Below are positions 50,712 through 58,911 of a DNA stretch of 64,000 bases, piece by piece. The DNA comes from JABGQS01 sp963674545 (GTDB lineage Bacteria > Bacillota > Clostridia > Christensenellales > SZUA-584): contig CAXXFB010000001.1 of assembly GCA_963674545.2 (NCBI GenBank), forward strand, positions 310,001 through 374,000, given 5' to 3'. The notes under the pieces were generated by a model, which saw nothing but the letters and a program-made list of their open reading frames with translations, searched no databases and was not told the origin of the DNA. A program made the translations under genes and the position numbers. Position 1 is the first letter of the stretch; each line of letters opens with the position of its first letter.

Positions 50712-51554
50712 TTATTTTAATTTGCTATTCCTAAGCAACGTTGGTGGTTTTCCAAAAGTACTTTTTATTTCACTCGAAAAATGTGAAGTGCTCAAAAAAC
50801 CGCACATCTTTGCAATAGCAGAAATAGATATATTGGTGGTCAATAGTAATTCATAGCCCTTTTTCAGCCGTATATTTTTCACATATTGATACGGTGGGCT
50901 ACCTGTTATAAGCTTAAATTGGCGTATAAAGTGAAACTTACTTATATTCGCAATTCTTGCAAGCTCTTCAATAGAGATTTCAGTATGAAAATTATCGGCT
51001 ATATATTCACATGCTTTTGCGATACCGCCTACTCCTATTCTTTTGTTCGTTTCGAATTCCCGTAATATCTTAGACATTAGCAATGAAAGATAATATTTAA
51101 CAATCGCTTCATATCCAATCTTTTTTTCAATTATCTCTTTTTCAATCTGTCCTATGATATCCATTGCATAAACATTAATATTGCTCTGTATAACATCAAG
51201 TGCTAATGGGCTACCAAAAAAATCATTTACGATTTCATCAACCAACTCTCTTTTTATGACCAAATAATAATAATGATCACAGTCAGCTAATGCTCCCTGT
51301 ATTGCAAATTCTCTGCCTGGAGGCAACATAATCAGACGATTTCTATGAAAATAAACCGTACGCTTATTCTCGAACAACCGAGGCGGGTCTTCATTTAGCA
51401 TTATTATATGGTAAAACTTTTGGGAAGCGATACTGCTACCGCCTAAAAGCATATTCACTTTTGCAATAGAAATATTATTGCATTTATGAAATTTTATTTC
51501 ATTTCTACGTTCATCGGGTAAAAACGAAGTAATATATTCAATGTATTTTTCCAC
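50712..51554 (-). CDS. AraC-family transcriptional regulator
   Basis: 280 residues from the GTG at 51554, chosen because GGAGG lies 6 nt upstream (the frame extends 8 codons further). The N-terminal part (about 1-170) looks like a cupin-type sensor (LNEDPPRLFENKRTVYFHRNR, PPGREFAIQG). The C-terminal 100 residues hold two helix-turn-helix units: ISIEELARIANISKFHFIRQFK and ISISAIAKMCGFLSTSHFSSEI with YQYVKNIRLKKGYELL between them. The target is unknown; the nearest accessory genes are the small lipoprotein downstream and the Ig-like lipoprotein upstream. Confidence 0.92.
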   Translation of the reverse strand: MEKYIEYITSFLPDERRNEIKFHKCNNISIAKVNMLLGGSSIASQKFYHIIMLNEDPPRLFENKRTVYFHRNRLIMLPPGREFAIQGALADCDHYYYLVIKRELVDEIVNDFFGSPLALDVIQSNINVYAMDIIGQIEKEIIEKKIGYEAIVKYYLSLLMSKILREFETNKRIGVGGIAKACEYIADNFHTEISIEELARIANISKFHFIRQFKLITGSPPYQYVKNIRLKKGYELLLTTNISISAIAKMCGFLSTSHFSSEIKSTFGKPPTLLRNSKLK

Positions 51555-51715
51555 TCCACGCCTCCAAATTTGACGCAAAGAAAATTATGTTAACAGCGAC
51601 CTCAAAGTCATATCAACTTTTTATTCACACTCGCAAATTCAAAGCTAGTTTCAAACAATTCTGTTATCAAAATGCTATTAAGGTCGTGTTATCACCATTA
51701 GCTTTATTGCATAAA

Positions 51716-51743
51716 ATTATACCATGTTTATTGTAATTCTCAA
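51716..51743 (-). promoter_or_regulatory. Promoter of the AraC-family gene
   Basis: Minus strand: -35 TTGAGA (51738-51743), 16-bp spacer, -10 TATAAT (51716-51721). The leader is about 155 nt. The remaining sequence between 51555 and 51875 shows nothing else apart from the terminator at 51799-51838. Confidence 0.6.
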
Positions 51744-51798
51744 AGTCCCATAAGCAATTATAATAAACATTCCATAAGATGTGCGATAAAGACTGGTA

Positions 51799-51838
51799 AG
51801 AAAAAACCGCCCCGTATTATATACTGAACGGTTTCCGT
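51799..51838 (-). terminator. Terminator of the Ig-like lipoprotein gene
   Basis: Minus strand: GAAACCG and CGGTTTTTTC flank a longer AT-rich loop and end in a T-run, about 40 bp after the stop at 51876. Confidence 0.65.
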
Positions 51839-51875
51839 TTTATATAAGTATGTTGACCCTGTTTAGCAAGATTAT

Positions 51876-54608
51876 TTATAGATCCTGTACTCGCGCACGA
51901 TTTCTCTTCTTCATAATCAGAAACAACGCTGCTCCAACTGCGCCCACGCCCGCAATGCCGATCAGCACCCACATCAGCACCGGCCAGACGCCGCCAGCAC
52001 TTCCGGTATCCTGTGTCGCGATATTATCCGCGTCATATAAGCCGAGCGGCACGCCCTCGTTATCAAGAGCAATAAGCTCTACTGACCCGTCGTCATTAAG
52101 ATACTCCGATCCCACTTCGACCTCCAGTGTATTGCCGCCACCCAGTTCCACAACCGAACCGTCCGGCAGCTTCACCGCCGCTGTGCCTTCCGGCAGGTCG
52201 GATACAATGATCGTTATGATGACCGTTTCCGGCGTTGTTGTGGGCTGAGGCGAATCGTCGCCCGTGTCCGGCACATCCTCTTTATCGCCACTGTACGCCG
52301 GTGTCGGTGATGCCTGCGCATTGTCGTCGTTATCCGCATCGTCACCGTTATCGCCATTGTCGTTGCCGTCATCGGTGCCTTGTTCACTTCTGACAAGAAT
52401 CGTACATACAGCATACGCACCGTCCGCATCCGCAATAATAGCCGCTGCGCCGTCGGATACTGCCGTGACTTTACCGCTCACGCTCACCGTTGCAACCGAA
52501 GTATTTGTGCTCTTCCATTTGACATCCGGATTTGTCGCATCGCCCGGAGATATGGTTGCTTTAATTGTTATATTATCCCCAACGTCCATTTTCTTATATG
52601 TTCTGCTGAGGCTTACACCCGTCACACTTGTTTTCACGACCGTAATAGTACAAACAGCAGTTATACCGTCCGCTTCGGCAGTAATCGTCGCGACGCCATA
52701 GTCCTTCACTGTCACCTTTCCGTTTGCGTTCACTGTTACAACATCCGTATCACTGCTTTTCCACGTCACGTCAGTGTACGTTGCGTTGCTTGGCGATACT
52801 GTTGCACCAAGCGTTACTGTTTCATCCTTCTTAAGAGTTTCGGACGCACTACTGAGCGTCACGCCCGCCACGTCCGTTTTCACAACATTAATGATACATA
52901 TGGCAAATTCGCCTTCCGCTTCTGCGGTTATAGCAGCGCTGCCAAAGCTTTTCGCCGTGACTTTGCCGCTTGCGTCCACTGTCGCAATGCTCTCGTCGCT
53001 GCTCTTCCATGTCACATCCGAATAACTTATGTCACTTGGCAACAACGTTGCGGTTAGCGTTGTCGTCTCGCCCTTCTTAAGCGTTTCGGATGCGCTGCTG
53101 AGCGTCACGCCCGCCACGTCCACTTTCACGATCGTGACCGTGCATGTGTCATAAAGCCCATCCGCAGTGTATTTTACTGTCGTCGTTCCTTCTTTGAGAC
53201 CTGTAAACACATTGCCCACTTGCGATAGGTAATTGCTGTCGAAGTCCCATGTGCCGCCCTCAATACTTGGCGTCAGTGTAATGCTTTCGCCTACGCAGAT
53301 GATACCGTCCGCCGGTGAGGGGGTAAGACTGACTGGCTCCGCCACATGGAACGATACTGTACGTGAAATGGAACCACTTGTTTTCCAGCTGTTATTAGCG
53401 TAGTATTCATAATTATAAACGACGGTAAGTGTGTAGTCACCCGGCGCAGAGAATATGGTGCTGTCGGTGTAAGGCAGATCAACAAAGGTGCCGCTCTGCG
53501 ATCCCACCGACCAACTTGCGGGCCGGTATCTTTCATAATAATTCTCCGGGTTATTTACGGGGTCAGCATACAGACCGACAGCCGTAAAGTCAAGGCTCTG
53601 GCCGGTCGGGTAACTGCCACCCTCCTCAATACCGTAGATGTTCAGGAGATGCACCGGTCCGAATTCTGTGCTGGCCGGACCTACGGCCCATGTATGAGAA
53701 TCTGTGCTGCTGGGCTTCACCACCGCCAACTGGACGTTAAACGTTTCATTAGTACCAACGCTAGCAAAATGATTATAAGTCAGCTTTCCACCCGAGAGCG
53801 ACGAACAGCCAAGGTAATCGTAAGCGTAGCTTCCTGTCCCGTCAAAATAAGCATATACCTTCTCGCCCGCCACCAACGCAGAGGAGGCCGTACAGTCTAT
53901 CGTCAGCGTGCCGTCATCGCTCACAGCATAGCCGGATACGGAAAGCGAGGGAAGCGTCTCGTCCCAAAGCGCTAACTTTGCGTCGTCGTTATTTAGGGTT
54001 GATATGTCATCGACCTCTCCTTCTGCCATACCTGACAAATTGTACTCAATCAGTTGTGCGATGGCGCTGATGCTGATATTGATCACCGGACGGACGCCGT
54101 ATGTATTCGTGGCATCGGCAGACTCAATCGTACCGGTATCGGTAACGCACTTTGCGGCGCCGCTCTCACCGGTCAGCCAGTATATGCTATTCGTGCCGCT
54201 GAATGAAGCGATTCGAGCGCTATCACTGTCAAAATAATCTGTGTCTTGAGCCTGCGCCAGCGTCAGCAGCGCAACCTTGTCGCTGCCTAGTAGTGCGGAT
54301 TTCTCCAGATTCGTAAATGCCGCATCATAAAAATCACCGTTCAGCCAGGCACGCAGGTCGCTTTCACTCCACGTTGCTTCGTCGGCGCTATGGTACGCCC
54401 TTGTGTCAAGGATGTGTTCCGAAACCAGCAGCACGTTGCTGCCATCGTTATCCAGCACTTCCCAGGGGATAGCATCATTGTTGTAAGCGCCAAAATACAC
54501 AATGCTGCCAAGGACTGGCCTCGAATCGCTCGGGAAAGCTATATAGCACCCGGACAGCATAAGCGCTGCCAGCAAAAGTAAAGCAACAAATATCCAAATT
54601 TTTTTCAT
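51876..54608 (-). CDS. Surface lipoprotein with DUF6273-like domain and three bacterial Ig-like (Big_2) repeats
   Basis: 910 residues from the ATG at 54608 (AAGGAAAG upstream; the frame extends 24 codons without a signal sequence). A lipobox (LMLSGC, Cys21) is followed by a DUF6273-like region (about 25-185: IPWEVLDNDGSNVLLVSE, WSESDLRAWLNGDF, NTYGVRPVINI), middle Ig-like segments, three tandem Big_2 repeats of about 82 residues (about 494-741, each with VTWKSS-like and GKVTA motifs), an Asp/Asn-rich linker, a small domain, and a C-terminal transmembrane helix with a basic tail (KKRNRARVQ). Two anchors, lipid and helix, are unusual. There is no LPxTG. G+C is visibly higher than in its neighbours, suggesting transfer. 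The role is probably adhesion or display. Confidence 0.88.
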   Translation of the reverse strand: MKKIWIFVALLLLAALMLSGCYIAFPSDSRPVLGSIVYFGAYNNDAIPWEVLDNDGSNVLLVSEHILDTRAYHSADEATWSESDLRAWLNGDFYDAAFTNLEKSALLGSDKVALLTLAQAQDTDYFDSDSARIASFSGTNSIYWLTGESGAAKCVTDTGTIESADATNTYGVRPVINISISAIAQLIEYNLSGMAEGEVDDISTLNNDDAKLALWDETLPSLSVSGYAVSDDGTLTIDCTASSALVAGEKVYAYFDGTGSYAYDYLGCSSLSGGKLTYNHFASVGTNETFNVQLAVVKPSSTDSHTWAVGPASTEFGPVHLLNIYGIEEGGSYPTGQSLDFTAVGLYADPVNNPENYYERYRPASWSVGSQSGTFVDLPYTDSTIFSAPGDYTLTVVYNYEYYANNSWKTSGSISRTVSFHVAEPVSLTPSPADGIICVGESITLTPSIEGGTWDFDSNYLSQVGNVFTGLKEGTTTVKYTADGLYDTCTVTIVKVDVAGVTLSSASETLKKGETTTLTATLLPSDISYSDVTWKSSDESIATVDASGKVTAKSFGSAAITAEAEGEFAICIINVVKTDVAGVTLSSASETLKKDETVTLGATVSPSNATYTDVTWKSSDTDVVTVNANGKVTVKDYGVATITAEADGITAVCTITVVKTSVTGVSLSRTYKKMDVGDNITIKATISPGDATNPDVKWKSTNTSVATVSVSGKVTAVSDGAAAIIADADGAYAVCTILVRSEQGTDDGNDNGDNGDDADNDDNAQASPTPAYSGDKEDVPDTGDDSPQPTTTPETVIITIIVSDLPEGTAAVKLPDGSVVELGGGNTLEVEVGSEYLNDDGSVELIALDNEGVPLGLYDADNIATQDTGSAGGVWPVLMWVLIGIAGVGAVGAALFLIMKKRNRARVQDL

Positions 54609-54686
54609 AATAATCTTTCCTTTATTTCTTATTAATTTAACGCTTTTATAGGCACGGTGAAAAACCGCAGTCCAAAACAATGCTTT

Positions 54687-54722
54687 ATATACAGATAGTT
54701 ACATTTTTATATGTAGATAGTT
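54687..54722. repeat. Two 14-bp direct repeats 22 bp apart, candidate LytTR-regulator sites
   Basis: ATATACAGATAGTT (54687-54700) and ATATGTAGATAGTT (54709-54722) differ at two positions and start 22 bp apart, that is two helical turns. LytTR regulators bind paired direct repeats with about this spacing and a GTT core. The repeats lie 79-114 bp before the start codon of the Ig-like lipoprotein gene, whose upstream neighbour encodes a LytTR regulator. Confidence 0.6.
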
Positions 54723-54732
54723 ATTATGTCAA
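54704..54732 (-). promoter_or_regulatory. Possible promoter of the Ig-like lipoprotein gene
   Basis: Minus strand: -35 TTGACA (54727-54732), 17-bp spacer, -10 TAAAAA (54704-54709). The second direct repeat overlaps the spacer. An alternative -10, TATAAA (54684-54689), has no good -35 and would depend on an activator bound at the repeats. Confidence 0.45.
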
Positions 54733-54817
54733 CCGAAGTGCGATGAATGGCTGGAAAAACGCATTGAATGGTTGTTTTGGCGCAATGAATAGAAATCGGA
54801 TTGTTTAATTTGCAGTA

Positions 54818-54849
54818 TAAAAAAAGCTGACATTACATGTATCAGCTTA
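54818..54849 (-). terminator. Terminator of the two-component operon
   Basis: Minus strand: AAGCTGATAC...GTCAGCTT stem, then seven T residues, about 20 bp after the response-regulator stop. Confidence 0.85.
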
Positions 54850-54868
54850 TACCGACGGTCGGCTCTTA

Positions 54869-55621
54869 TTACAGTATCCCCAGCCAATCCTGTATCGCAG
54901 CAACCTTATTCCTGCTTATAGGTATATTAACATCACAATAATCAAGTACTAATTCTTTATGTTCGCCTAGGATATGTATCATTTTTGTTATATAGGCTGT
55001 ATTTACGATAAAGCTCCTGTGGCACCTTATAAAGCCTAATCCCTCTAGTTTGTTTTCCCAAAACTGCAATCCTGTACGTGCCCTGTAGCTGCCCTTCTTC
55101 GTTACAATAACTATTTTCCCCCCCTCAGATTTCAAGTAGATAATATCATGTATTTTTATTATGATAATGGTGTCTCTGTCTTTAATGCTTATTCTTCCGG
55201 CTGTTCCCATTTTGTCCATTACAACTTCGGGTTTTTCGATATTGCCATTGTTTTTGTTCATAGCCTTGACCCTTTTGATCCGCTTAACTGCTTCATTAAT
55301 CTTTTCCTGAGTCAACGGTTTTAAAAGGTAATGCACGGCACTAACTTCAAACGCCTTGAGCGCATACTGCTCGTAGGCAGTTACAAAAACGATCTGAATC
55401 TCGGATTTAAATTTGGCTATTTCCCTGGCCAGCTCTATGCCGTTTAGGCCGGGCATTTCAATGTCTAAAAACACGGCATCCGGCTCAACGTTTTTAATTT
55501 TTTGGAACGCCTCAAACGGATCCTGGAAAGCACCCTGAATCTCCGTTTCCGTCTGCGCTATCATGCCGCAAAGTTCATCCAATATGATTTTTTCGTCATC
55601 TACAACAATGCATCTCATCAT
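54869..55621 (-). CDS. LytTR-family response regulator
   Basis: 250 residues. N-terminal receiver domain: acidic pocket in VVDDEK (D8-D9), phospho-acceptor D53 in VFLDIEMPGLNG, and Lys in HYLLKPLTQEK (about 107). C-terminal LytTR DNA-binding domain (about 145-245: IIYLKSEGGKIVIVTKKGSY, FIRCHRSFIVNTAYI). Such regulators bind paired direct repeats and often control surface or secreted factors. Its ATG overlaps the kinase stop by 4 nt. The next gene downstream in the same direction is the Ig-like lipoprotein. Confidence 0.95.
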   Translation of the reverse strand: MMRCIVVDDEKIILDELCGMIAQTETEIQGAFQDPFEAFQKIKNVEPDAVFLDIEMPGLNGIELAREIAKFKSEIQIVFVTAYEQYALKAFEVSAVHYLLKPLTQEKINEAVKRIKRVKAMNKNNGNIEKPEVVMDKMGTAGRISIKDRDTIIIIKIHDIIYLKSEGGKIVIVTKKGSYRARTGLQFWENKLEGLGFIRCHRSFIVNTAYITKMIHILGEHKELVLDYCDVNIPISRNKVAAIQDWLGIL

Positions 55622-56859
55622 TCTATTTTACCTCTGTTTATCGGAATCTTGACTGTGAATTCGGTCCCTGTTCCCGGTTCGCTTTTCGCCTTTATTTCAG
55701 TTTTATAATACCTTTTCAGTCTTTCGTTAGTATTGCTCAGCCCGATCCCCCCCTGTCTGCCTGCCAATATTTCAGGCAGCCTTCTCAAATCCATTCCTAC
55801 GCCATTATCTTTAATTTTGATGAGCACGCTGTTCTCGCCTTTTTTTACTGATATAGCAAGCTTGCCGCCTTCCTTTTTTGGTATCAGCCCGTGTTTAACT
55901 GCATTTTCAACAATAGGCTGCAAAATAAGGCATGGTATCAGTATATTGCAATCCTCATCAATGTCATATTCTACTGTCAGCCGCTCTTTAAACCTCACCT
56001 GTTCTATAGCCAGATATGATTTTATAAGCTCTATCTCATCTTTCAGCAATGTAAACATATCCTTTTCGCCCTTAAATTTCCCCCGCAGATATGTGCTGAG
56101 TTCAATCAATAGCTGCCTCGATTTTTCAGTGTCTGTTCTGCTGTAAGCGATAATTGTATTAATAGTATTATATAAAAAGTGCGGTTGTATTTGTGCATGT
56201 AGAAAGTTGATTTGGGATTCAAGACGCTTTTTATCTGCCAGCATATGCTTTTGTGCCGAAACTACAGCTGCTATCAAAAGGTATACGAGATAAGCATAAC
56301 CGAAAACTTCTCCGATTGAGCTGCTTATAATATTTGATCCTCTTAAAACATCGTACAACACTCCACTAATGAATATGAAATTTGCGATGAACATAGGTAC
56401 GGAATATTTTCTTTTTTTAATCAGCGCAATAATACAAATCGTAGCAACATACAATAAGCTGGTTATGATAATGTAGTCGTATGCGAAATAATAAGGAAAA
56501 AGGTCTAACGGAACAAATACTATTAAAGCGCTTATAATTATATCGATAATTAAAAAAACTCGTGTAACCTTTTTTTTGCCTATTCCGGGAAATAAGTTGT
56601 CGGACAAAAGTATATATAGAAACGGAGCCCAGATAAAGGTCAAATGGTCGACCTTACCAATATACAGGTAGTACACAGATGATTTATCTAAAATAATATA
56701 TAGGCTGTTTACAACAGTCCGGATAATGCCTATTAAACAGCCGGCAGCAAAATATAAATTATATTTTTCGCTTCTTCTAGTCAGGAAATATATGACAAAA
56801 AATAGGAACAGTATGGATAGCGCACCTAATAAGAACCAATCAGAATTGTTAAGTATCAT
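55618..56859 (-). CDS. LytS/AgrC-type sensor histidine kinase
   Basis: 413 residues. About six or seven transmembrane helices fill residues 8-205. A histidine kinase domain of the His_kinase family follows, with the phospho-acceptor His227 in HAQIQPHFLYNTINTI, and an HATPase_c domain: LILQPIVENAVKHGLIP (N box), KDNGVGMDLRRL (G1) and GIGLSNTNERL (G2). No extracellular ligand-binding domain is obvious, so the signal is probably sensed in the membrane region. Partner of the LytTR regulator immediately downstream. The start codon follows a long AT-rich leader and is preceded by AAAGAAAGCAAG. Confidence 0.93.
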   Translation of the reverse strand: MILNNSDWFLLGALSILFLFFVIYFLTRRSEKYNLYFAAGCLIGIIRTVVNSLYIILDKSSVYYLYIGKVDHLTFIWAPFLYILLSDNLFPGIGKKKVTRVFLIIDIIISALIVFVPLDLFPYYFAYDYIIITSLLYVATICIIALIKKRKYSVPMFIANFIFISGVLYDVLRGSNIISSSIGEVFGYAYLVYLLIAAVVSAQKHMLADKKRLESQINFLHAQIQPHFLYNTINTIIAYSRTDTEKSRQLLIELSTYLRGKFKGEKDMFTLLKDEIELIKSYLAIEQVRFKERLTVEYDIDEDCNILIPCLILQPIVENAVKHGLIPKKEGGKLAISVKKGENSVLIKIKDNGVGMDLRRLPEILAGRQGGIGLSNTNERLKRYYKTEIKAKSEPGTGTEFTVKIPINRGKIE

Positions 56860-57006
56860 CTTGCTTTCTTTCGTTGCATATATAGATTACCCTAATGAAT
56901 TTTGTATCTTTATCATAGCATATATGCAGTATAACAGCAATTATATCAAGTAAAAACTATATCATTCGCACTCATTACGATTTTTAGTGCACCGGCACAT
57001 CTGACG
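56860..57006. other. Promoter region of the histidine kinase gene
   Basis: AT-rich. On the minus strand TTGCTG, 17 bp, TATGAT gives a plausible promoter around 56910-56940, about 55-60 bp before the kinase start. No copy of the AGATAGTT repeat is found here, so autoregulation through that site is not supported. Confidence 0.45.
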
Positions 57007-57250
57007 TCACGTTTTATGTTTTTCTTGATCCCGTAAGAATATTTCAGCAAAAACTTCCTTCACTCGTTGCAACGCTAACTGCATAGCCTCCTTAAAATCT
57101 CTCTCGTACTTATAAATAGCTTTGTCAGCTTTTCTTCCAATTCCCACTCCCTGACCATTGCTTTCTGCGCCTGCTGTTCGTACGTATTAATTTTTCTGCA
57201 CGATAAAACACCTTCTTTTGCGAGCGATATCCCATTTCGTCCGTACTGAA
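57007..57250 (-). pseudogene. Frame-shifted gene remnant between guaA and the two-component operon
   Basis: Two minus-strand stretches look coding. First, about 57250-57110: GISLAKEGVLSCRKINTYE, QQAQKAMVREWELEEK. Second, about 57130 to the TGA at 57007-57009: ADKAIYKYERDFKEAMQ, LALQRVKEVFAEIFLRDQ. They would form one C-terminal segment if a single frameshift near 57120 is removed. No start or upstream part remains; the guaA terminator abuts it. The family is not recognised. It may mark the junction where the accessory segment at 50-57 kb was inserted. Confidence 0.5.
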
Positions 57251-57251
57251 A

Positions 57252-57292
57252 TAAAAAGCCCGACTAAACAAACTTGTTGTTTCATCGGACTC
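57252..57292 (-). terminator. Terminator of guaBA
   Basis: Minus strand: AGTCCGA...AAACAA pairs with TTTGTTT...TCGGGCT, followed by TTTTTA, about 85 bp after the guaA stop. Confidence 0.8.
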
Positions 57293-57376
57293 CAATTATT
57301 TTTCGATAATTATTTAGACGCTATAGTATAAGAACAGAATGCCCCATATTCATTCGACTTTCCGAGTTTATTTCGC

Positions 57377-58903
57377 TTATTCCCACTCTATCGTTGCGGG
57401 CGGTTTGCTTGTAATGTCATATACGATGCGGTTGATATGCCCAACTTCGTTTATGATGCGGTTACTAATCTTCTCCATAACATCGTACGGTATGCGTGCC
57501 CAGTCTGCAGTCATACCGTCTACACTGGTGACGGCACGAAGAGCTATGGTGTAGTCGTATGTACGCTCATCACCCATTACGCCGACGCTGCGCATGCCTG
57601 TCAATACAGCAAAGTATTGCCAGACATCTATGCCGGACAGCTCGAGCTCGTATGTAAAGATAGCGTCCGCTTCCTGAAGCAGCTTTACTTTCTCTTCGGT
57701 AACATCACCTATGATGCGTATAGCAAGGCCGGGTCCGGGAAACGGCTGGCGCCATACTATATGCTTTGGCATTCCAAGGGTTTCACCGAGTGCACGCACT
57801 TCGTCCTTAAAAAGGTCTCGAAGCGGCTCTATTATTTCTTCAAAATCAACATAGTCCGGAAGACCACCGACATTATGATGGCTCTTGATTACGGCTGCAT
57901 GTCCTTTGCCCGACTCTATAACATCAGGATATATGGTGCCCTGCGCAAGAAATTCAACTTTGCCAAGCTTCTTTGCTTCGTTCTCGAAGACACGTATGAA
58001 TTCCTCACCTATTATTTTGCGTTTTGCCTCTGGCTCAGTAACATCTTTCAGTTTTTCAAGAAAACGCTTTGAAGCATCAACGCATATGAGGTTCATATCG
58101 TATTCGTCTTTAAAGGTTTTTTCCACCTGGACTGCTTCGTCTTTGCGCAGAAGACCATGGTCTACAAAAATACATGTAAGATTTTTCCCTATTGCTTTAT
58201 TCAGAAGCACTGCAGCAACAGAAGAGTCTACACCGCCGGACAGCCCTAGAAGAACACGTCCGTCTCCAACTCTGTTTTTAATTTGTTCAATCGCTGTGTC
58301 TGCATAGTTGTCCATTGTCCACCCGCCCTCAGCACCGCAGATGTTATATAAGAAGTTATAAAGTATTTCGTTACCAAGTTTAGTATGTACTACTTCAGGA
58401 TGGAACTGGACTCCATACAGCGATTTTTCTTTGTTGCAGAAAGCAGCAACCGGGCAGCTGCCCGTCGAAGCAATAACCTCGAATCCGCTTGGCGGAGTAT
58501 CGACATAGTATGTATGACTCATCCAGCATACAGAGTGGTTCTCTAGTCCGCTGAACAATGCACTCGATGTGTCGTATTCAATGTCAGTTTTGCCGTATTC
58601 ACGATTCTCTGCTCTTTTTACACTGCCTCCGAATTCTACGCCCATAAGCTGGCTGCCGTAGCATATTCCTAGTATTGGAATCCCTGAAGTAAATATACGG
58701 CTGTCACATCTTGGTGCATCAGCATCTGTAACGGTGCTTGGGCCGCCGGTAAAGACTATACCTATTGGCTGATATTCAATTATTCTCTCAAGTGTGCTGT
58801 CATATGGCAGGATTTCTGCATATACTGCAAGGTCTCTAACTCTTCTTGCTATAAGCTGGTTGTACTGTCCGCCGAAATCCAGAACAATTATCGTTTCTCT
58901 CAA
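57377..58903 (-). CDS. guaA: GMP synthase (glutamine-hydrolysing)
   Basis: 508 residues. Class I glutaminase with Cys in LGICYGSQLMG (about 78) and His/Glu in VQFHPEVVHT; PP-loop ATP pyrophosphatase LLGLSGGVDSSVAAVLL; C-terminal dimerisation domain with FPGPGLAIRI and SKPPATIEWE at the end. It aminates XMP to GMP. The start is TTG at 58901-58903, giving the normal N-terminus; AAGG lies in the guaB stop region 9-12 nt upstream. Confidence 0.96.
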   Translation of the reverse strand: MRETIIVLDFGGQYNQLIARRVRDLAVYAEILPYDSTLERIIEYQPIGIVFTGGPSTVTDADAPRCDSRIFTSGIPILGICYGSQLMGVEFGGSVKRAENREYGKTDIEYDTSSALFSGLENHSVCWMSHTYYVDTPPSGFEVIASTGSCPVAAFCNKEKSLYGVQFHPEVVHTKLGNEILYNFLYNICGAEGGWTMDNYADTAIEQIKNRVGDGRVLLGLSGGVDSSVAAVLLNKAIGKNLTCIFVDHGLLRKDEAVQVEKTFKDEYDMNLICVDASKRFLEKLKDVTEPEAKRKIIGEEFIRVFENEAKKLGKVEFLAQGTIYPDVIESGKGHAAVIKSHHNVGGLPDYVDFEEIIEPLRDLFKDEVRALGETLGMPKHIVWRQPFPGPGLAIRIIGDVTEEKVKLLQEADAIFTYELELSGIDVWQYFAVLTGMRSVGVMGDERTYDYTIALRAVTSVDGMTADWARIPYDVMEKISNRIINEVGHINRIVYDITSKPPATIEWE

Positions 58904-58911
58904 ATTTTATG

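Noticed and set aside
52380..53057. 225-codon plus-strand open frame
   Set aside because: Antisense to the tandem Big_2 repeats; its internal similarity only mirrors the repeats.
57437..58072. 211-codon plus-strand open frame
   Set aside because: Antisense shadow of guaA.
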